A stretch of DNA of 26,411 nt, taken from NCBI GenBank assembly GCA_002373205.1, contig DFJV01000054.1, positions 1 through 26,411 on the forward strand, read 5' to 3'. The notes beneath the pieces were generated by a model that saw only the letters and a list, made by a program, of their open reading frames with translations, searched no databases and was not told where the DNA came from. Origin of the DNA: Treponema sp. UBA3662 (lineage in GTDB: Bacteria > Spirochaetota > Spirochaetia > Treponematales > Treponemataceae). Positions 16,271 to 23,932 of this stretch are shown here, piece after piece (position 1 is the first letter of the stretch; each line of letters begins with the position of its first letter). The translations under genes were made by a program, and so were the position numbers.

Positions 16271-17498
16271 AATTTGTTACTTCCACTCCGTTAAAACTTT
16301 CAAATCTTGTATCATCTTTTTCTCTTGAACTTTTTTGGTAGGACTCAAAGTCTGAGTCTTCGTCGTCTCCGTCCTCGCTGTGAGAAGCGTTAAGGATGAA
16401 GCCGCACATGCAGAGCGTTACCACAAGGGATGAACCGCCGGAAGAAAAGAAGGGCTGGGGAATTCCTGTGGTTGGAAGAGCCCCGCACACGACGGCTACA
16501 TTCAAAAGCGACTGCAGTACAATCATTGCAGTGCAGCCAAAAGCCCCGTAGCTTGCAAAGCGGTTGGGACAATTAAGGGCAATGTAAAATCCCCTCCATG
16601 CAAAGAAGACAAGCAGGGCAATATAGGCAAAAACACCCACAAACCCCATGGCAGCTGCCCAGCCTGCAAAGATGTAGTCAGACTGAACTTCCGGTATGCG
16701 GCTAACGTTCACAAGACCTGTTCCAAGTCCAGCTCCCCACATGCCACCGGAAATTATTGCCCTTTCCGATGCAAACTGCTGGTAGCCTTCGTTCATCATG
16801 TATTCATCCGGCTTAAGGAAGGAAATAATTCTCATAAGGCGGTAGGGCTCTATTACAATCATAAGAATTGCGGCTGGAATTGCAAGCAGCACAAGGGGGC
16901 CAAACCAAGTCATTCTTGCACCGCTAACAAAAAACATAAGGCATCCCACCATAAAGACAAAAAGCCCGGTGGAAAAGTCCCTCTGGAGGAATATCACTAT
17001 TACAAAGGCAAAAAGGCCTACTAGCGGATAAAGGAAATTCTTCTGCTCAACGTCGCCCTGTCCAAGATAGCGGTTAAAAAGATTTGCAAGATAGAGCACA
17101 ACTGCAAACTTTGCAAATTCAGAAGGCTGGAACCTTCCAAGATAGGGAATGCGTATCCAGCGGGAAGCTCCGTTCCTCTGGTAGCCAAAGAAAGGAACCA
17201 GTGCAAAAAGGCAGAGGATAAAAATGGCAGTTACGAATATGCCCAGGTGTTTTCTTAGAAACCTTAGCGGCACTACGGCAAACAAAGCCATGCTGGCAAA
17301 ACCAAACACCGACCAGGCAAGCTGCCTTACCACAAAATAATACTTTTTGTTAAAAAGGCGCTCGGCAGTATCCGGAGTGCATACAAAAAGAGTGAACATG
17401 CCAAGTCCCCAAAGCAATAGTACGGAAACTATAAAAACAGCGTCATTCTTTTTTTGAACCTCTCCAGAACGTCCCGGAAAAAACCTAAAGTCAGACAT
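16263..17498 (-). CDS. ftsW: Septal peptidoglycan polymerase FtsW (SEDS family)
   Basis: A multi-pass membrane glycosyltransferase that polymerises septal peptidoglycan from lipid II. Seen: about ten hydrophobic segments, the SEDS motifs RWI...PSEFAKFAVVLYLA, LQRDFSTG, and the signature PTTGIPQPFFSSGGSSL in the last third. A hydrophilic acidic tail (EDGDDEDSDFESYQKSS) extends about 45 residues beyond the last helix. The ATG at 17498-17496 overlaps the murF stop (TGATG), with GGGAG six bases upstream; a GTG one codon earlier is possible. RodA is the alternative, but the neighbours favour FtsW. No ftsI-type partner is present in the window. Confidence 0.93.
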   Translation of the reverse strand: MSDFRFFPGRSGEVQKKNDAVFIVSVLLLWGLGMFTLFVCTPDTAERLFNKKYYFVVRQLAWSVFGFASMALFAVVPLRFLRKHLGIFVTAIFILCLFALVPFFGYQRNGASRWIRIPYLGRFQPSEFAKFAVVLYLANLFNRYLGQGDVEQKNFLYPLVGLFAFVIVIFLQRDFSTGLFVFMVGCLMFFVSGARMTWFGPLVLLAIPAAILMIVIEPYRLMRIISFLKPDEYMMNEGYQQFASERAIISGGMWGAGLGTGLVNVSRIPEVQSDYIFAGWAAAMGFVGVFAYIALLVFFAWRGFYIALNCPNRFASYGAFGCTAMIVLQSLLNVAVVCGALPTTGIPQPFFSSGGSSLVVTLCMCGFILNASHSEDGDDEDSDFESYQKSSREKDDTRFESFNGVEVTNYE

Positions 17499-19027
17499 CA
17501 CATGCTCCCATTCCCTGTCAAAACGGAAGTAACCCGCTCCATTTCCATGCCACGGCTGCCCTTTACGAGAACCACGGCCTTACCGCCATGGGCAGAGGCA
17601 AATTCAAGCACATCCTTTCCAGCTTTTTCCATTACGCCGGAATCAGCACCGTCCTTTTCGTTGCCCGCAAAATATTCTATCTTTACGCCAAGATTTTTCT
17701 CTTTTGCTATTTCAAGCGCCTTTGAATAAGCGGCATTCATCTCGTTGCCAATAAAAATAACCAGGGAAGAACCGCTTTTTGCAGCCTGGGCTCCAGTCTT
17801 TTCGTGTTCCTTGGCAGAATCATCCCCAAGTTCCTTCATGTCTCCAAGAACAAGAACCTTTGGCTCTTCCTCGCTGCCACCGTCCGCATTTTTTATTGAA
17901 GAAATGAATTCCACGGCTTTTTCCATAGAATCCGGATTTGCGTTGTAGCAGTCCTGGACAACCGTAAGACCGGAAAAATCTCCGCTTCCCCTAAGCACCT
18001 GGGTACGGCCAAAGACGCTCTTTACCGAATTGATTCCTTCCGCAATACCTTCTGCACCAATTCCAAGAAGCTTTGCAAGGGCAATGGCACCAAGGGCATC
18101 GCTGTAGTTGTATTTTCCGGGCAGGGCAAGAACGGCCTTCTTTCCGCCAATGCTAAGCTCCGTTCCGCCAAGGCCAAGGTCGCGAACAAATTCCACCTTG
18201 CAGGGATCATCCTCTTCCTGAATGGCATCCGGCCCGTAGAAGACCACGTTTCCGTCCACCTGGGAGGCAAGAAAGTCTGCAAAGTCATCGCTCTTGGGAA
18301 TAAAGGCTGTTCCAAAACCGTTAAAATGGGAGAAAACCTTTGACTTTTCCTCGGCAATCCTCTGCCTGCTTCCAAGAATTCCTATGTGGGCAGTTCCAAT
18401 GTTGGTCACTATTGCAAAGCGTGGCTTTAGGACCGCCGCAATTTCTCCAATCTCGTCCCAGCGGTTCATTCCCATCTCAAAGATTCCGGCTGTATGCTCA
18501 CTGCGGATTTTAAAAACAGAAAGCGGAAGCCCTGTCTCGCTGTTAAGGTTTCCTTCGTTTGTGATTACGTTGTACTTTTGCCTCAATATTGAAGCCGCAA
18601 TTTCCTTGGTAGTAGTCTTTCCGGATGAACCCGTTACGCCAATCTTTATAAGGTCCGGGAATTTTTCAACATAGCGCCCTGCAATCTTCTGCAAAGCCGT
18701 AAGTGTGTTCTGAACCCCAATAAAATATACATTTGGAGCCTTTAAAGAAATCTCCGTAAAGAATGAAGGGTCTGCTTCGTAATTCTTAAGGCATATAAGA
18801 ACAGCACTTGCCCCCTTTTCTACTGCCTGGGGAATGTACTTGTGGCCGTCCTGCTTTTCGCCAATGAGGGGAACAAAAAGACTTCCCTGCACAACACTGC
18901 GGCTGTCAGTCTGCACGGAGGTAAAGCAAAAGTCGCCACCTCCAAGAAGGTGTATGCCGTCAGCTGAGGAAATTACGTCTTCCAGAACAAGAAGGCTTTT
19001 CTTGTCGTTATTGTCGTTGCCACTCAT
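17498..19027 (-). CDS. murF: UDP-MurNAc-tripeptide--D-Ala-D-Ala ligase
   Basis: This enzyme adds D-Ala-D-Ala to the UDP-MurNAc-tripeptide, the last cytoplasmic step of the stem peptide. Seen: the N-terminal substrate domain with TDSRSVVQGSLFVPL (40-54), the ATP-binding loop GVTGSSGKTTT (130-140), NEGNLNSETGLPL, NIGTAHIGILGSR, and the C-terminal domain with QDCYNANPDSM. The 509 residues are slightly longer than the usual 450, with an acidic insert near the C terminus. The ATG overlaps the upstream ftsL stop by four bases (ATGA). Confidence 0.95.
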   Translation of the reverse strand: MSGNDNNDKKSLLVLEDVISSADGIHLLGGGDFCFTSVQTDSRSVVQGSLFVPLIGEKQDGHKYIPQAVEKGASAVLICLKNYEADPSFFTEISLKAPNVYFIGVQNTLTALQKIAGRYVEKFPDLIKIGVTGSSGKTTTKEIAASILRQKYNVITNEGNLNSETGLPLSVFKIRSEHTAGIFEMGMNRWDEIGEIAAVLKPRFAIVTNIGTAHIGILGSRQRIAEEKSKVFSHFNGFGTAFIPKSDDFADFLASQVDGNVVFYGPDAIQEEDDPCKVEFVRDLGLGGTELSIGGKKAVLALPGKYNYSDALGAIALAKLLGIGAEGIAEGINSVKSVFGRTQVLRGSGDFSGLTVVQDCYNANPDSMEKAVEFISSIKNADGGSEEEPKVLVLGDMKELGDDSAKEHEKTGAQAAKSGSSLVIFIGNEMNAAYSKALEIAKEKNLGVKIEYFAGNEKDGADSGVMEKAGKDVLEFASAHGGKAVVLVKGSRGMEMERVTSVLTGNGSM

Positions 19028-19326
19028 TTTTTCTTAACGTCCTTCATCTCTACTCTAATTATTTCTTCCGACTGGGCCTGCCTCATGCCAAGCTCCTCTT
19101 CGGCTATCTTTTCTATCCTGTCCGTACCCGAAAGTACGCTTATGTCCGTAATAAGCTTTTTGTTCTGCTCAACAAGGTCCGCCTGCTTTTTTTCAAGGTC
19201 CAGAACCTGCTGCTTTAAGTCCGCATATTTTCTTGCCTGAATTGCGTCCAGGATGAGCATTCCCGGTATGCAAAGGGCCACCAGGCACAAAAAAACAATC
19301 TTAACGACGGCCAAAGTCCTGCCCAT
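19024..19326 (-). CDS. ftsL: FtsL/FtsB-like division protein
   Basis: A 100-residue bitopic protein with one N-terminal membrane helix (about 6-27, AVVKIVFLCLVALCIPGMLI), a periplasmic coiled coil (about 30-65, rich in Leu/Lys/Gln heptads) and a short LGM-containing tail, the shared layout of FtsL and FtsB/DivIC. Its place between rsmH and murF is that of ftsL. The family is too divergent to separate FtsL from FtsB by eye. It is coupled at both ends: its ATG overlaps the rsmH stop (TAATG), and its stop overlaps the murF ATG. Confidence 0.8.
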   Translation of the reverse strand: MGRTLAVVKIVFLCLVALCIPGMLILDAIQARKYADLKQQVLDLEKKQADLVEQNKKLITDISVLSGTDRIEKIAEEELGMRQAQSEEIIRVEMKDVKKK

Positions 19327-20336
19327 TACAAAGCCTCCACCCCGTAAAGCCTTTCCTTTCCGGCATCACGGATTTTTCTAACCACACGCAGCTTAGCGCT
19401 TCTTGACGGTGAATTGGCCTTAACCTCTTCCTCGCTAGGCTCTACCGGCTTGCGTGTCAAAAGTTCAGCACAAGGGCTTCCCCCGCAAGTACAAAAAGGA
19501 GCTTCCGGAGGACAAACGCACTGTTTTGCCAGGTTGCGGAAATAATTCTTTACAATCTTATCTTCCAGTGAATGGAATGTGATTACTCCCATTTTTCCGC
19601 CGGCATTGAGAGTGTTGAATGCGTTGTGAATCGCCTCCGGAAGCCGTTTTAGTTCGCTGTTTACGCAAATGCGCAAAGCCTGGAACGTCCTGGTAGCCGG
19701 ATGTATGGCTCCGTGGCGGTATTTAGCCGGAACACAACCATAAATCAGGTCTGCCAGGACTTTTGTTGAAGAAATCCTCCCGATTTTACGTTCTTCAACT
19801 ATAGCGGCTGCAATTCTACGGGAGAATTTTTCGTCTGAATATAGATAAATCATGTTTGCCAGTTGATCTTCCGGCATTGAATTTACTATATCTTCAGCAC
19901 TTTCTCCAGCAGACGGATTAAGCCGCATATCAAGTTTTTCATCATGACGAAAGGAAAATCCCCTCCCACTCCGTTCATAGTGAAAAACACTAATACCTAA
20001 ATCAAACAAAATAAGGTCGGGATGCCTCTCAAGCGGATAGTCAGCGTAAAATTCGTTGAACCAGCCGTTGTAAAAAGACATCCTTTCCCCAAAAGGGGCT
20101 AGGCGTTCGCGGGCACGGCCTTGTATCTGTGCGTCTGCGTCCACGCCTGTTATGCTGAGTGAGGGATATTTTGAAAGAAAGTTGAACGAATGCCCACCCT
20201 CTCCAAGCGTTGAGTCAATCATGAACGCATCTTTTTCAAAGCTTTCGCCCAAAGGAGAAAGGTATTCAAGAGATTCATTGAGCAACACTGGCGTATGGAC
20301 AATTTCCACTTTTTTAACCCCGCACCGCACCCCCAT
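19326..20336 (-). CDS. rsmH: 16S rRNA m4C1402 methyltransferase RsmH (MraW)
   Basis: It methylates N4 of C1402 in 16S rRNA using S-adenosylmethionine. Seen: the conserved start VHTPVLLNESLEYL, the SAM loop DSTLGEGGHS, LILFDLGIS, the FSFRHDEKLDMRLNP block, HPATRTFQALRICVN and ITFHSLEDKIVK. The frame is open to a GTG at 20402, but family members start shortly before the HTPVLL block. I therefore took the ATG at 20336; a GTG at 20309 is another candidate, and none has a good ribosome site. It lies downstream of mraZ in the standard order. Confidence 0.93.
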   Translation of the reverse strand: MGVRCGVKKVEIVHTPVLLNESLEYLSPLGESFEKDAFMIDSTLGEGGHSFNFLSKYPSLSITGVDADAQIQGRARERLAPFGERMSFYNGWFNEFYADYPLERHPDLILFDLGISVFHYERSGRGFSFRHDEKLDMRLNPSAGESAEDIVNSMPEDQLANMIYLYSDEKFSRRIAAAIVEERKIGRISSTKVLADLIYGCVPAKYRHGAIHPATRTFQALRICVNSELKRLPEAIHNAFNTLNAGGKMGVITFHSLEDKIVKNYFRNLAKQCVCPPEAPFCTCGGSPCAELLTRKPVEPSEEEVKANSPSRSAKLRVVRKIRDAGKERLYGVEAL

Positions 20337-20420
20337 GTTAGCGGAAAAGCCTTGGGCAGTCCGCAAAACAAGCAAAATACGGTTAGGCCGCACAAACCGC
20401 ACATTGGCGGAGGCACGGCA

Positions 20421-20870
20421 TCATAATAAGATGTCGCCAAAAGAAGCAGCAGCTTCTTCCAGTTCACTTTCGGTCTGGAGGTTATACCTTGAATAAGTCT
20501 CGGAATCCCACAATTCCATAAACTTACCCATTGCAAGGATGGCGCATTCACCGCCGCTCTTTAGCGAGGCATAATCCCTAAGACTCTGCGGGATAGAAAG
20601 TCGGCCTGATTTGTCAAATTCGACTTGCTGTGCGGGCGCTATAAAGTGCCGCATAATCTTGCGCTTTTGAGGATCAAACACTGAAGCCTGACCCATTATC
20701 TTGGAATTCAGGCTTTCCCATTCTTCTGTCGTAAAAAGCATGAGACAGTGGTCAAGGCCCTGCGTAACGACGAGTTCATTCTTCTGCAATACATTGCGCA
20801 ACTTGGCCGGAAAACTAATCCTGCCCTTTTCGTCGAGAGTATTGCGAAAGTCACCGCTAAGCATTTCCAT
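20421..20870 (-). CDS. mraZ: Transcriptional regulator MraZ
   Basis: This DNA-binding protein, with two SpoVT-AbrB-type halves, represses its own division operon by binding spaced TGGGN-type repeats. Seen: the two matching motifs DEKGRISFPAKLR and DKSGRLSIPQSLR, one per half; about 149 residues, the family norm. The frame opens with GTG-GAA-ATG-GAA-ATG. I took the first ATG (20870), because the GTG at 20876 lies inside the fourth operator box. It is the first gene of the division operon, with its own operators just upstream. Confidence 0.96.
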   Translation of the reverse strand: MEMLSGDFRNTLDEKGRISFPAKLRNVLQKNELVVTQGLDHCLMLFTTEEWESLNSKIMGQASVFDPQKRKIMRHFIAPAQQVEFDKSGRLSIPQSLRDYASLKSGGECAILAMGKFMELWDSETYSRYNLQTESELEEAAASFGDILL

Positions 20871-20906
20871 TTCCACTGCTCACCACTTTTTCCCACTAAT
20901 TCCCAC
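20871..20906 (-). promoter_or_regulatory. MraZ operator: four boxes at exact 10-bp spacing
   Basis: On the minus strand the boxes are GTGGGA (20906-20901), GTGGGA (20896-20891), GTGGTG (20886-20881) and GTGGAA (20876-20871), each separated by four bases. MraZ is known to bind tandem TGGGN boxes at 10-bp spacing. They lie from about 10 bp downstream of the -10 box to the first codon of mraZ, a position suited to repression. The last two boxes drift from the consensus. Confidence 0.85.
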
Positions 20907-20915
20907 TTAACTAAC

Positions 20916-20943
20916 ATTTTATCCCGAAATTTTTTAATGTCAA
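20916..20943 (-). promoter_or_regulatory. Division operon (mraZ) promoter
   Basis: A perfect -35 TTGACA (20943-20938), a 16-bp spacer and TAAAAT (20921-20916) on the minus strand. Transcription would start near 20909, so the MraZ boxes lie at about +3 to +39. It is probably the main promoter for mraZ through ftsA. Confidence 0.8.
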
Positions 20944-21217
20944 CCAAAAAAAATGCCGATATTACAGTTTTTCTTTTGCCGCCTGCAATTTTTACACTTA
21001 ATATTTATAGTATATTTTTAAATAGCGTACTTATAGTGGACAGTCTTTATGACCACCACAAGTATTTTTATCTGGACGGCACCCCCTTTCCATTACAAGC
21101 GCTAAAAAAAAGAACATCCGCCCATCGTCTTACGCCGTTTCGCCCTTCGCTAACGCTCATTGCCGCAAGCGGCAACTAAAGGGGCTCCATGGCGGCCTCA
21201 TTTCATCTGCCTACTTC
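20944..21217. other. Divergent intergenic region with a GC-rich hairpin and possible repeat remnant
   Basis: AT-rich from 20944 to about 21060, then a stretch (21128-21195) that weakly resembles the two-box repeat in minus orientation, with a perfect hairpin TTGCCGC-AA-GCGGCAA (21160-21175). I see no gene here; the 143-codon plus-strand frame crossing mraZ is a shadow. Confidence 0.4.
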
Positions 21218-21246
21218 TTGAAGAAGCTGAAAATTTTGTTTATATT
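21218..21246 (+). promoter_or_regulatory. Promoter of the PD-(D/E)XK-like gene, nearly leaderless
   Basis: TTGAAG (21218-21223), a 17-bp spacer and TATATT (21241-21246). The expected start is near 21253, only about five bases before the ATG at 21258, and no Shine-Dalgarno sequence is present (GCAAAAAGACC precedes the ATG). Confidence 0.6.
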
Positions 21247-21257
21247 GCAAAAAGACC

Positions 21258-21974
21258 ATGATAAACACCTTAAATGAATCGCACCTTCACAAGACGCTAA
21301 AGACCCTCTATTCCCTAGAAAACGAAGGCTGCCAGACGGAAGCCAAGGCCGGAAAGTACATAGCGGACATACTTACAAAAGAAGGAAACGTTATAGAAAT
21401 ACAGACCGGAAGCCTGGCCCACCTGGCGGCAAAAATAATGTATTTTTTTGAGCAAAAGCGCACTGTAACCGTGGTCTACCCCCTGGTAACCCAAAAATAC
21501 ATTCAGACGGAAGATGGGCAGGGAAAAATAATCCGCAAAAGAAAAAGCCCGGTAAAAAAGAACATATATTCAGTCTTTAGGGAACTAACGTCTCTTTGCC
21601 CCTTTCTTCTAAAGAGGAATTTCTACCTGCACGTAGTTGAAGTAAGCGTAACGGAAAAGAGAACTGCCACAAAAGAAAAGGTCCAGTCTGCAAACGGAAG
21701 GCGGCACTTCCTAAGGGACTGGATAAAAACAGGCAAAAACCTTGACTCAATAGAAAAAAAACACGTCTTCCACGGAAAAAAGAGCTACACGGAGCTTCTT
21801 CCAAAGAATTTGAAGGGGGAATTTACCGTAACAGACCTTTACAATGCGGTAAAGCTTACGGAAAGCGGCGTAAAAAGGAACGAGATAAGCCTTATGGTCT
21901 GGGTGCTATGCAAGCTGGAACTTATAGAGTTTACAGAAAAGAAAGGCAGGACAAACTACTACAAAAAGAAATAG
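21258..21974 (+). CDS. PD-(D/E)XK-like protein with C-terminal winged helix, role unknown
   Basis: A 238-residue basic protein. Seen: the N-terminal pattern ADILTKEGNVIEIQTGSL (Asp37, Glu47-x-Gln49) followed by VTVVYPL, which fits the core of a PD-(D/E)XK nuclease fold with Gln in place of the usual Lys. Then KIIRKRKSPVKKNIYSVF, a variable middle, and a C-terminal part (about 180-238) that looks like a winged helix (FTVTDLYNAVKL...GRTNYYKKK). From memory it matches a widespread uncharacterised family with IEIQT and RRKSPK motifs (DUF8091-like); this needs a profile search. It stands alone, divergent from mraZ. Base composition does not differ much from its neighbours. A function in DNA cleavage or binding is inference only. 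Confidence 0.75.
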   Translation: MINTLNESHLHKTLKTLYSLENEGCQTEAKAGKYIADILTKEGNVIEIQTGSLAHLAAKIMYFFEQKRTVTVVYPLVTQKYIQTEDGQGKIIRKRKSPVKKNIYSVFRELTSLCPFLLKRNFYLHVVEVSVTEKRTATKEKVQSANGRRHFLRDWIKTGKNLDSIEKKHVFHGKKSYTELLPKNLKGEFTVTDLYNAVKLTESGVKRNEISLMVWVLCKLELIEFTEKKGRTNYYKKK

Positions 21975-21984
21975 CCCACCGAAC

Positions 21985-22073
21985 ACGGTTGGTGCTTCGC
22001 AGCGTAGCTTCCAGCGGCTTGTCGAACCACGGTTGGTGCTTCGCAGCGGAGCTTCCAGCGGTCCTTCGACAGG
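21985..22073. repeat. Two tandem 44-bp repeats
   Basis: The unit ACGGTTGGTGCTTCGCAGCG(T/G)AGCTTCCAGCGG, split here as ACGGTTGGTGCTTCGC and AGCTTCCAGCGG, occurs at about 21985 and 22029 with one mismatch over more than 30 bases and a 44-bp period. GTCGAAC and TTCGACAGG motifs adjoin the copies. It lies just after the stop of the plus-strand gene and does not continue its reading frame. Confidence 0.7.
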
Positions 22074-22090
22074 CCCAGGAACCTCCAAAC

Positions 22091-22123
22091 AAAAAAAACA
22101 GCCCCATAGCAAAGCTACAGGGC
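22091..22123 (-). terminator. Rho-independent terminator of the flaA operon
   Basis: On the minus strand GCCCTGTAGC-TTT-GCTATGGGGC forms a 10-bp stem (two G-U pairs) followed by TG and eight T residues. It lies about 105 bp after the flaA stop. Two more perfect hairpins come before it in the same transcript: TCCCGC/GCGGGA (22186-22206) and ACCCC-TTCT-GGGGT (22167-22180). Confidence 0.85.
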
Positions 22124-22228
22124 CATCCACATAAATATATTATGATGAAACCGGGCACTTGTCCGTACCCCAGAAGGGGTCTGCATCCCGCACAAAAAGC
22201 GCGGGATTAAGAAGCAGAAAACCTGCTA

Positions 22229-22960
22229 TTACCAAGCGTCGCTCATGTCGTCTTCGTCTCTGTTTTCCATGTCGTACAAGTCTGTAACTGCACGAAGGTC
22301 ATCAAAGTAGACGTAGTATGAACCGCGGGCTTCCATCGGGTTACAGTCAATGCGGAATCCTACAACGCGGAGACCAGGCTTGTCACCGTGGTATGCGCTC
22401 TGCTGGATAATTCCGTGCTCTGAATCTGGTGAAGGAGGAATTGCAGCCGTAATCTTTTTCCATCCGCTGAATTCGAGTGAACCCATCCAGATTTCAAAGT
22501 TGTGGCCAAAGTAATCCTGAACCAAGAGCCAAAGCTGGTGACCCATGTTGCGACCGCAAACCCAAACAGAAACAGTCTTTGTTACGCCTTCGATTGCGAT
22601 TGGGCGGGCAGCTGTTACGAAGAAAGAGTTTACACCGCGGCGGAAGAATTCAGTCTTTACACCGAATACCTTTGTATCAGTCATTTCCTGGCTGTTTGCA
22701 TCGTTCAACGGCTCTTTTGCAAGAGGGCTACCGTCAAAGAGGCGACCAGAAATAACACCGTAGTCAGAAGAGATGTGTACGTTCCATGCACCTTCGCGCT
22801 CAAAGCGGTCAACGCTTACTTCGCGGAGTGCCTGGCGTGCACTGTCGTTACCAATAGCAGATGCATCTGGTTCGGCAACACTTACTGATCCGGACTGTGC
22901 AAATGCAGCACCGGCAAAAAGAACTGCCGCTGCAAGAATTGTCAAATGTAATTTTTTCAT
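22229..22960 (-). CDS. flaA: FlaA-family periplasmic flagellar sheath protein, second of a pair
   Basis: In spirochaetes FlaA proteins coat the FlaB core of the periplasmic flagella and affect filament stiffness. Seen: a Sec signal peptide ending AAFA|Q (about residue 21), then a beta-rich domain with VSVWVCGRNMGHQLWLLV, GSLEFSGWKKI and VGFRIDCNP...YVYFDDLRA blocks, which match the same blocks of the neighbouring paralogue. It ends in a short acidic tail (MENRDEDDMSDAW). 243 residues, typical of the shorter FlaA type. It starts 18 bp after the upstream flaA stop, so the two are co-transcribed. Numbering among FlaA paralogues differs between species and I do not assign one. Confidence 0.88.
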   Translation of the reverse strand: MKKLHLTILAAAVLFAGAAFAQSGSVSVAEPDASAIGNDSARQALREVSVDRFEREGAWNVHISSDYGVISGRLFDGSPLAKEPLNDANSQEMTDTKVFGVKTEFFRRGVNSFFVTAARPIAIEGVTKTVSVWVCGRNMGHQLWLLVQDYFGHNFEIWMGSLEFSGWKKITAAIPPSPDSEHGIIQQSAYHGDKPGLRVVGFRIDCNPMEARGSYYVYFDDLRAVTDLYDMENRDEDDMSDAW

Positions 22961-22978
22961 ATTAATTCACCGCCTTTC

Positions 22979-23689
22979 TTATTTTGCCTTAGCAGCTTCT
23001 TCTTTTTCAAATGCATCTTTGAGCTCATAACCGTCGTAGATGTTAGACAATGTGTTTGTCGTATACTTGAGCTGGTCAAAGAAGATAACGTAGTTATCAA
23101 CAGCTGCAGTTACATCTGTGCGGATTCTGAATCCAACGAATGTCATGTCTGGACGGCCAGAGCGGATATATGAGTGCTGGCGGATCCATGTAGGAATGTT
23201 AAGAACGATGTTCCTCCATCCCTGGAAGTGGAGGCTTCCTGCCTTAAGCACATGAACGCGGCCGTCTGCATCGCGGACGAGAACTTCAAGCTTGTAGTTG
23301 TAGTTTGCACCCCATACCCAGAAGTCCATCTGAGTTACTGTTCCTACGAAAGGAATTTCATGAAGGTTGCCTTCTGCATCCTGGGGGAAAACTTCAAACC
23401 AGTTGTCACCCTTGCGGTCAAATGCAATCTTTGTGCCAAGAACGAGACCCTCGGGATCTCCTTCCTTGTGGTATGCGCGCAAAGAATTCGGCATTGCTTC
23501 GAATGTTTTTACGATGGGATAACCTTCAGCTACAAAACGGCTGGCTCTAGCACCCCATGACCAATCCTGTTGTTCATCGAAATTATCGATAACAATTGTC
23601 TCTACAGCCTTTGCACTTGGTTGAGCAACTGCAGGAAGGCAGAATGCAAGCGCAAGAAGGCCGCCTAAAATGACTACGCCCTTTTTCAT
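22979..23689 (-). CDS. flaA: FlaA-family periplasmic flagellar sheath protein, first of a pair
   Basis: 236 residues with a Sec signal peptide (MKKGVVILGGLLALAF...PAVA|Q, about residue 22). The mature part starts with IVIDNFDEQQDWSWGA, a common FlaA opening, and has MDFWVWGANYNYKLEVLV, GSLHFQGWRNIVLNIP and VGFRIRTDV...YVIFFDQLKY, aligned with the second paralogue downstream. A Glu/Lys/Ala-rich tail ends the protein. AGGAG lies eight bases before the ATG. A sigma-28-type promoter lies about 65 bp upstream, as expected for a late flagellar gene. Confidence 0.9.
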   Translation of the reverse strand: MKKGVVILGGLLALAFCLPAVAQPSAKAVETIVIDNFDEQQDWSWGARASRFVAEGYPIVKTFEAMPNSLRAYHKEGDPEGLVLGTKIAFDRKGDNWFEVFPQDAEGNLHEIPFVGTVTQMDFWVWGANYNYKLEVLVRDADGRVHVLKAGSLHFQGWRNIVLNIPTWIRQHSYIRSGRPDMTFVGFRIRTDVTAAVDNYVIFFDQLKYTTNTLSNIYDGYELKDAFEKEEAAKAK

Positions 23690-23749
23690 TCAAATCTCCT
23701 TGAATTTAAGCTTTCCCTGTTTTTTAAAAATACATGGAAGTAACTTTCT

Positions 23750-23932
23750 TTAAATATCGGCATGAAAGGCCCGAAAGTTTAGCGTTTTCTTTTTCCCGAA
23801 GACGCTAGCCAACCCTTCATGTAGTTTATTATATTTCGATAATTGCTCTTTGTCAAACGTTTTAATAAATGGGATTCCAAATTTTTTAAGGTATTGTAAA
23901 CACAAGGCTTTTTTTTCTTCTCTGGAGCACAC
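23750..23932 (-). CDS. Possible small hypothetical protein (60 residues)
   Basis: The frame from a GTG at 23932 reads a basic, helix-rich peptide with phrases such as LCLQYLKKFGIPFIKTF and EQLSKYNKLHEGLASVF. It starts at the exact edge of repeat copy B, has no ribosome site, and its last codons (Ala-Asp-Ile) form the -10 box of the flaA sigma-28 promoter. It could be a small gene, a gene remnant cut by the repeat, or chance. Confidence 0.3.
   Translation of the reverse strand: MCSREEKKALCLQYLKKFGIPFIKTFDKEQLSKYNKLHEGLASVFGKKKTLNFRAFHADI
23754..23781 (-). promoter_or_regulatory. Sigma-28 (FliA/SigD)-type promoter of the flaA pair
   Basis: The minus strand reads TAAACTTT (23781-23774), 12 bp, then GCCGATAT (23761-23754). 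The flagellar sigma factor consensus is TAAA, about 15 bp, GCCGATAA (CCGATAT in Bacillus); here the TAAA-to-GCCGATAT spacing is 16. It lies about 65 bp before the first flaA ATG. Confidence 0.7.
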
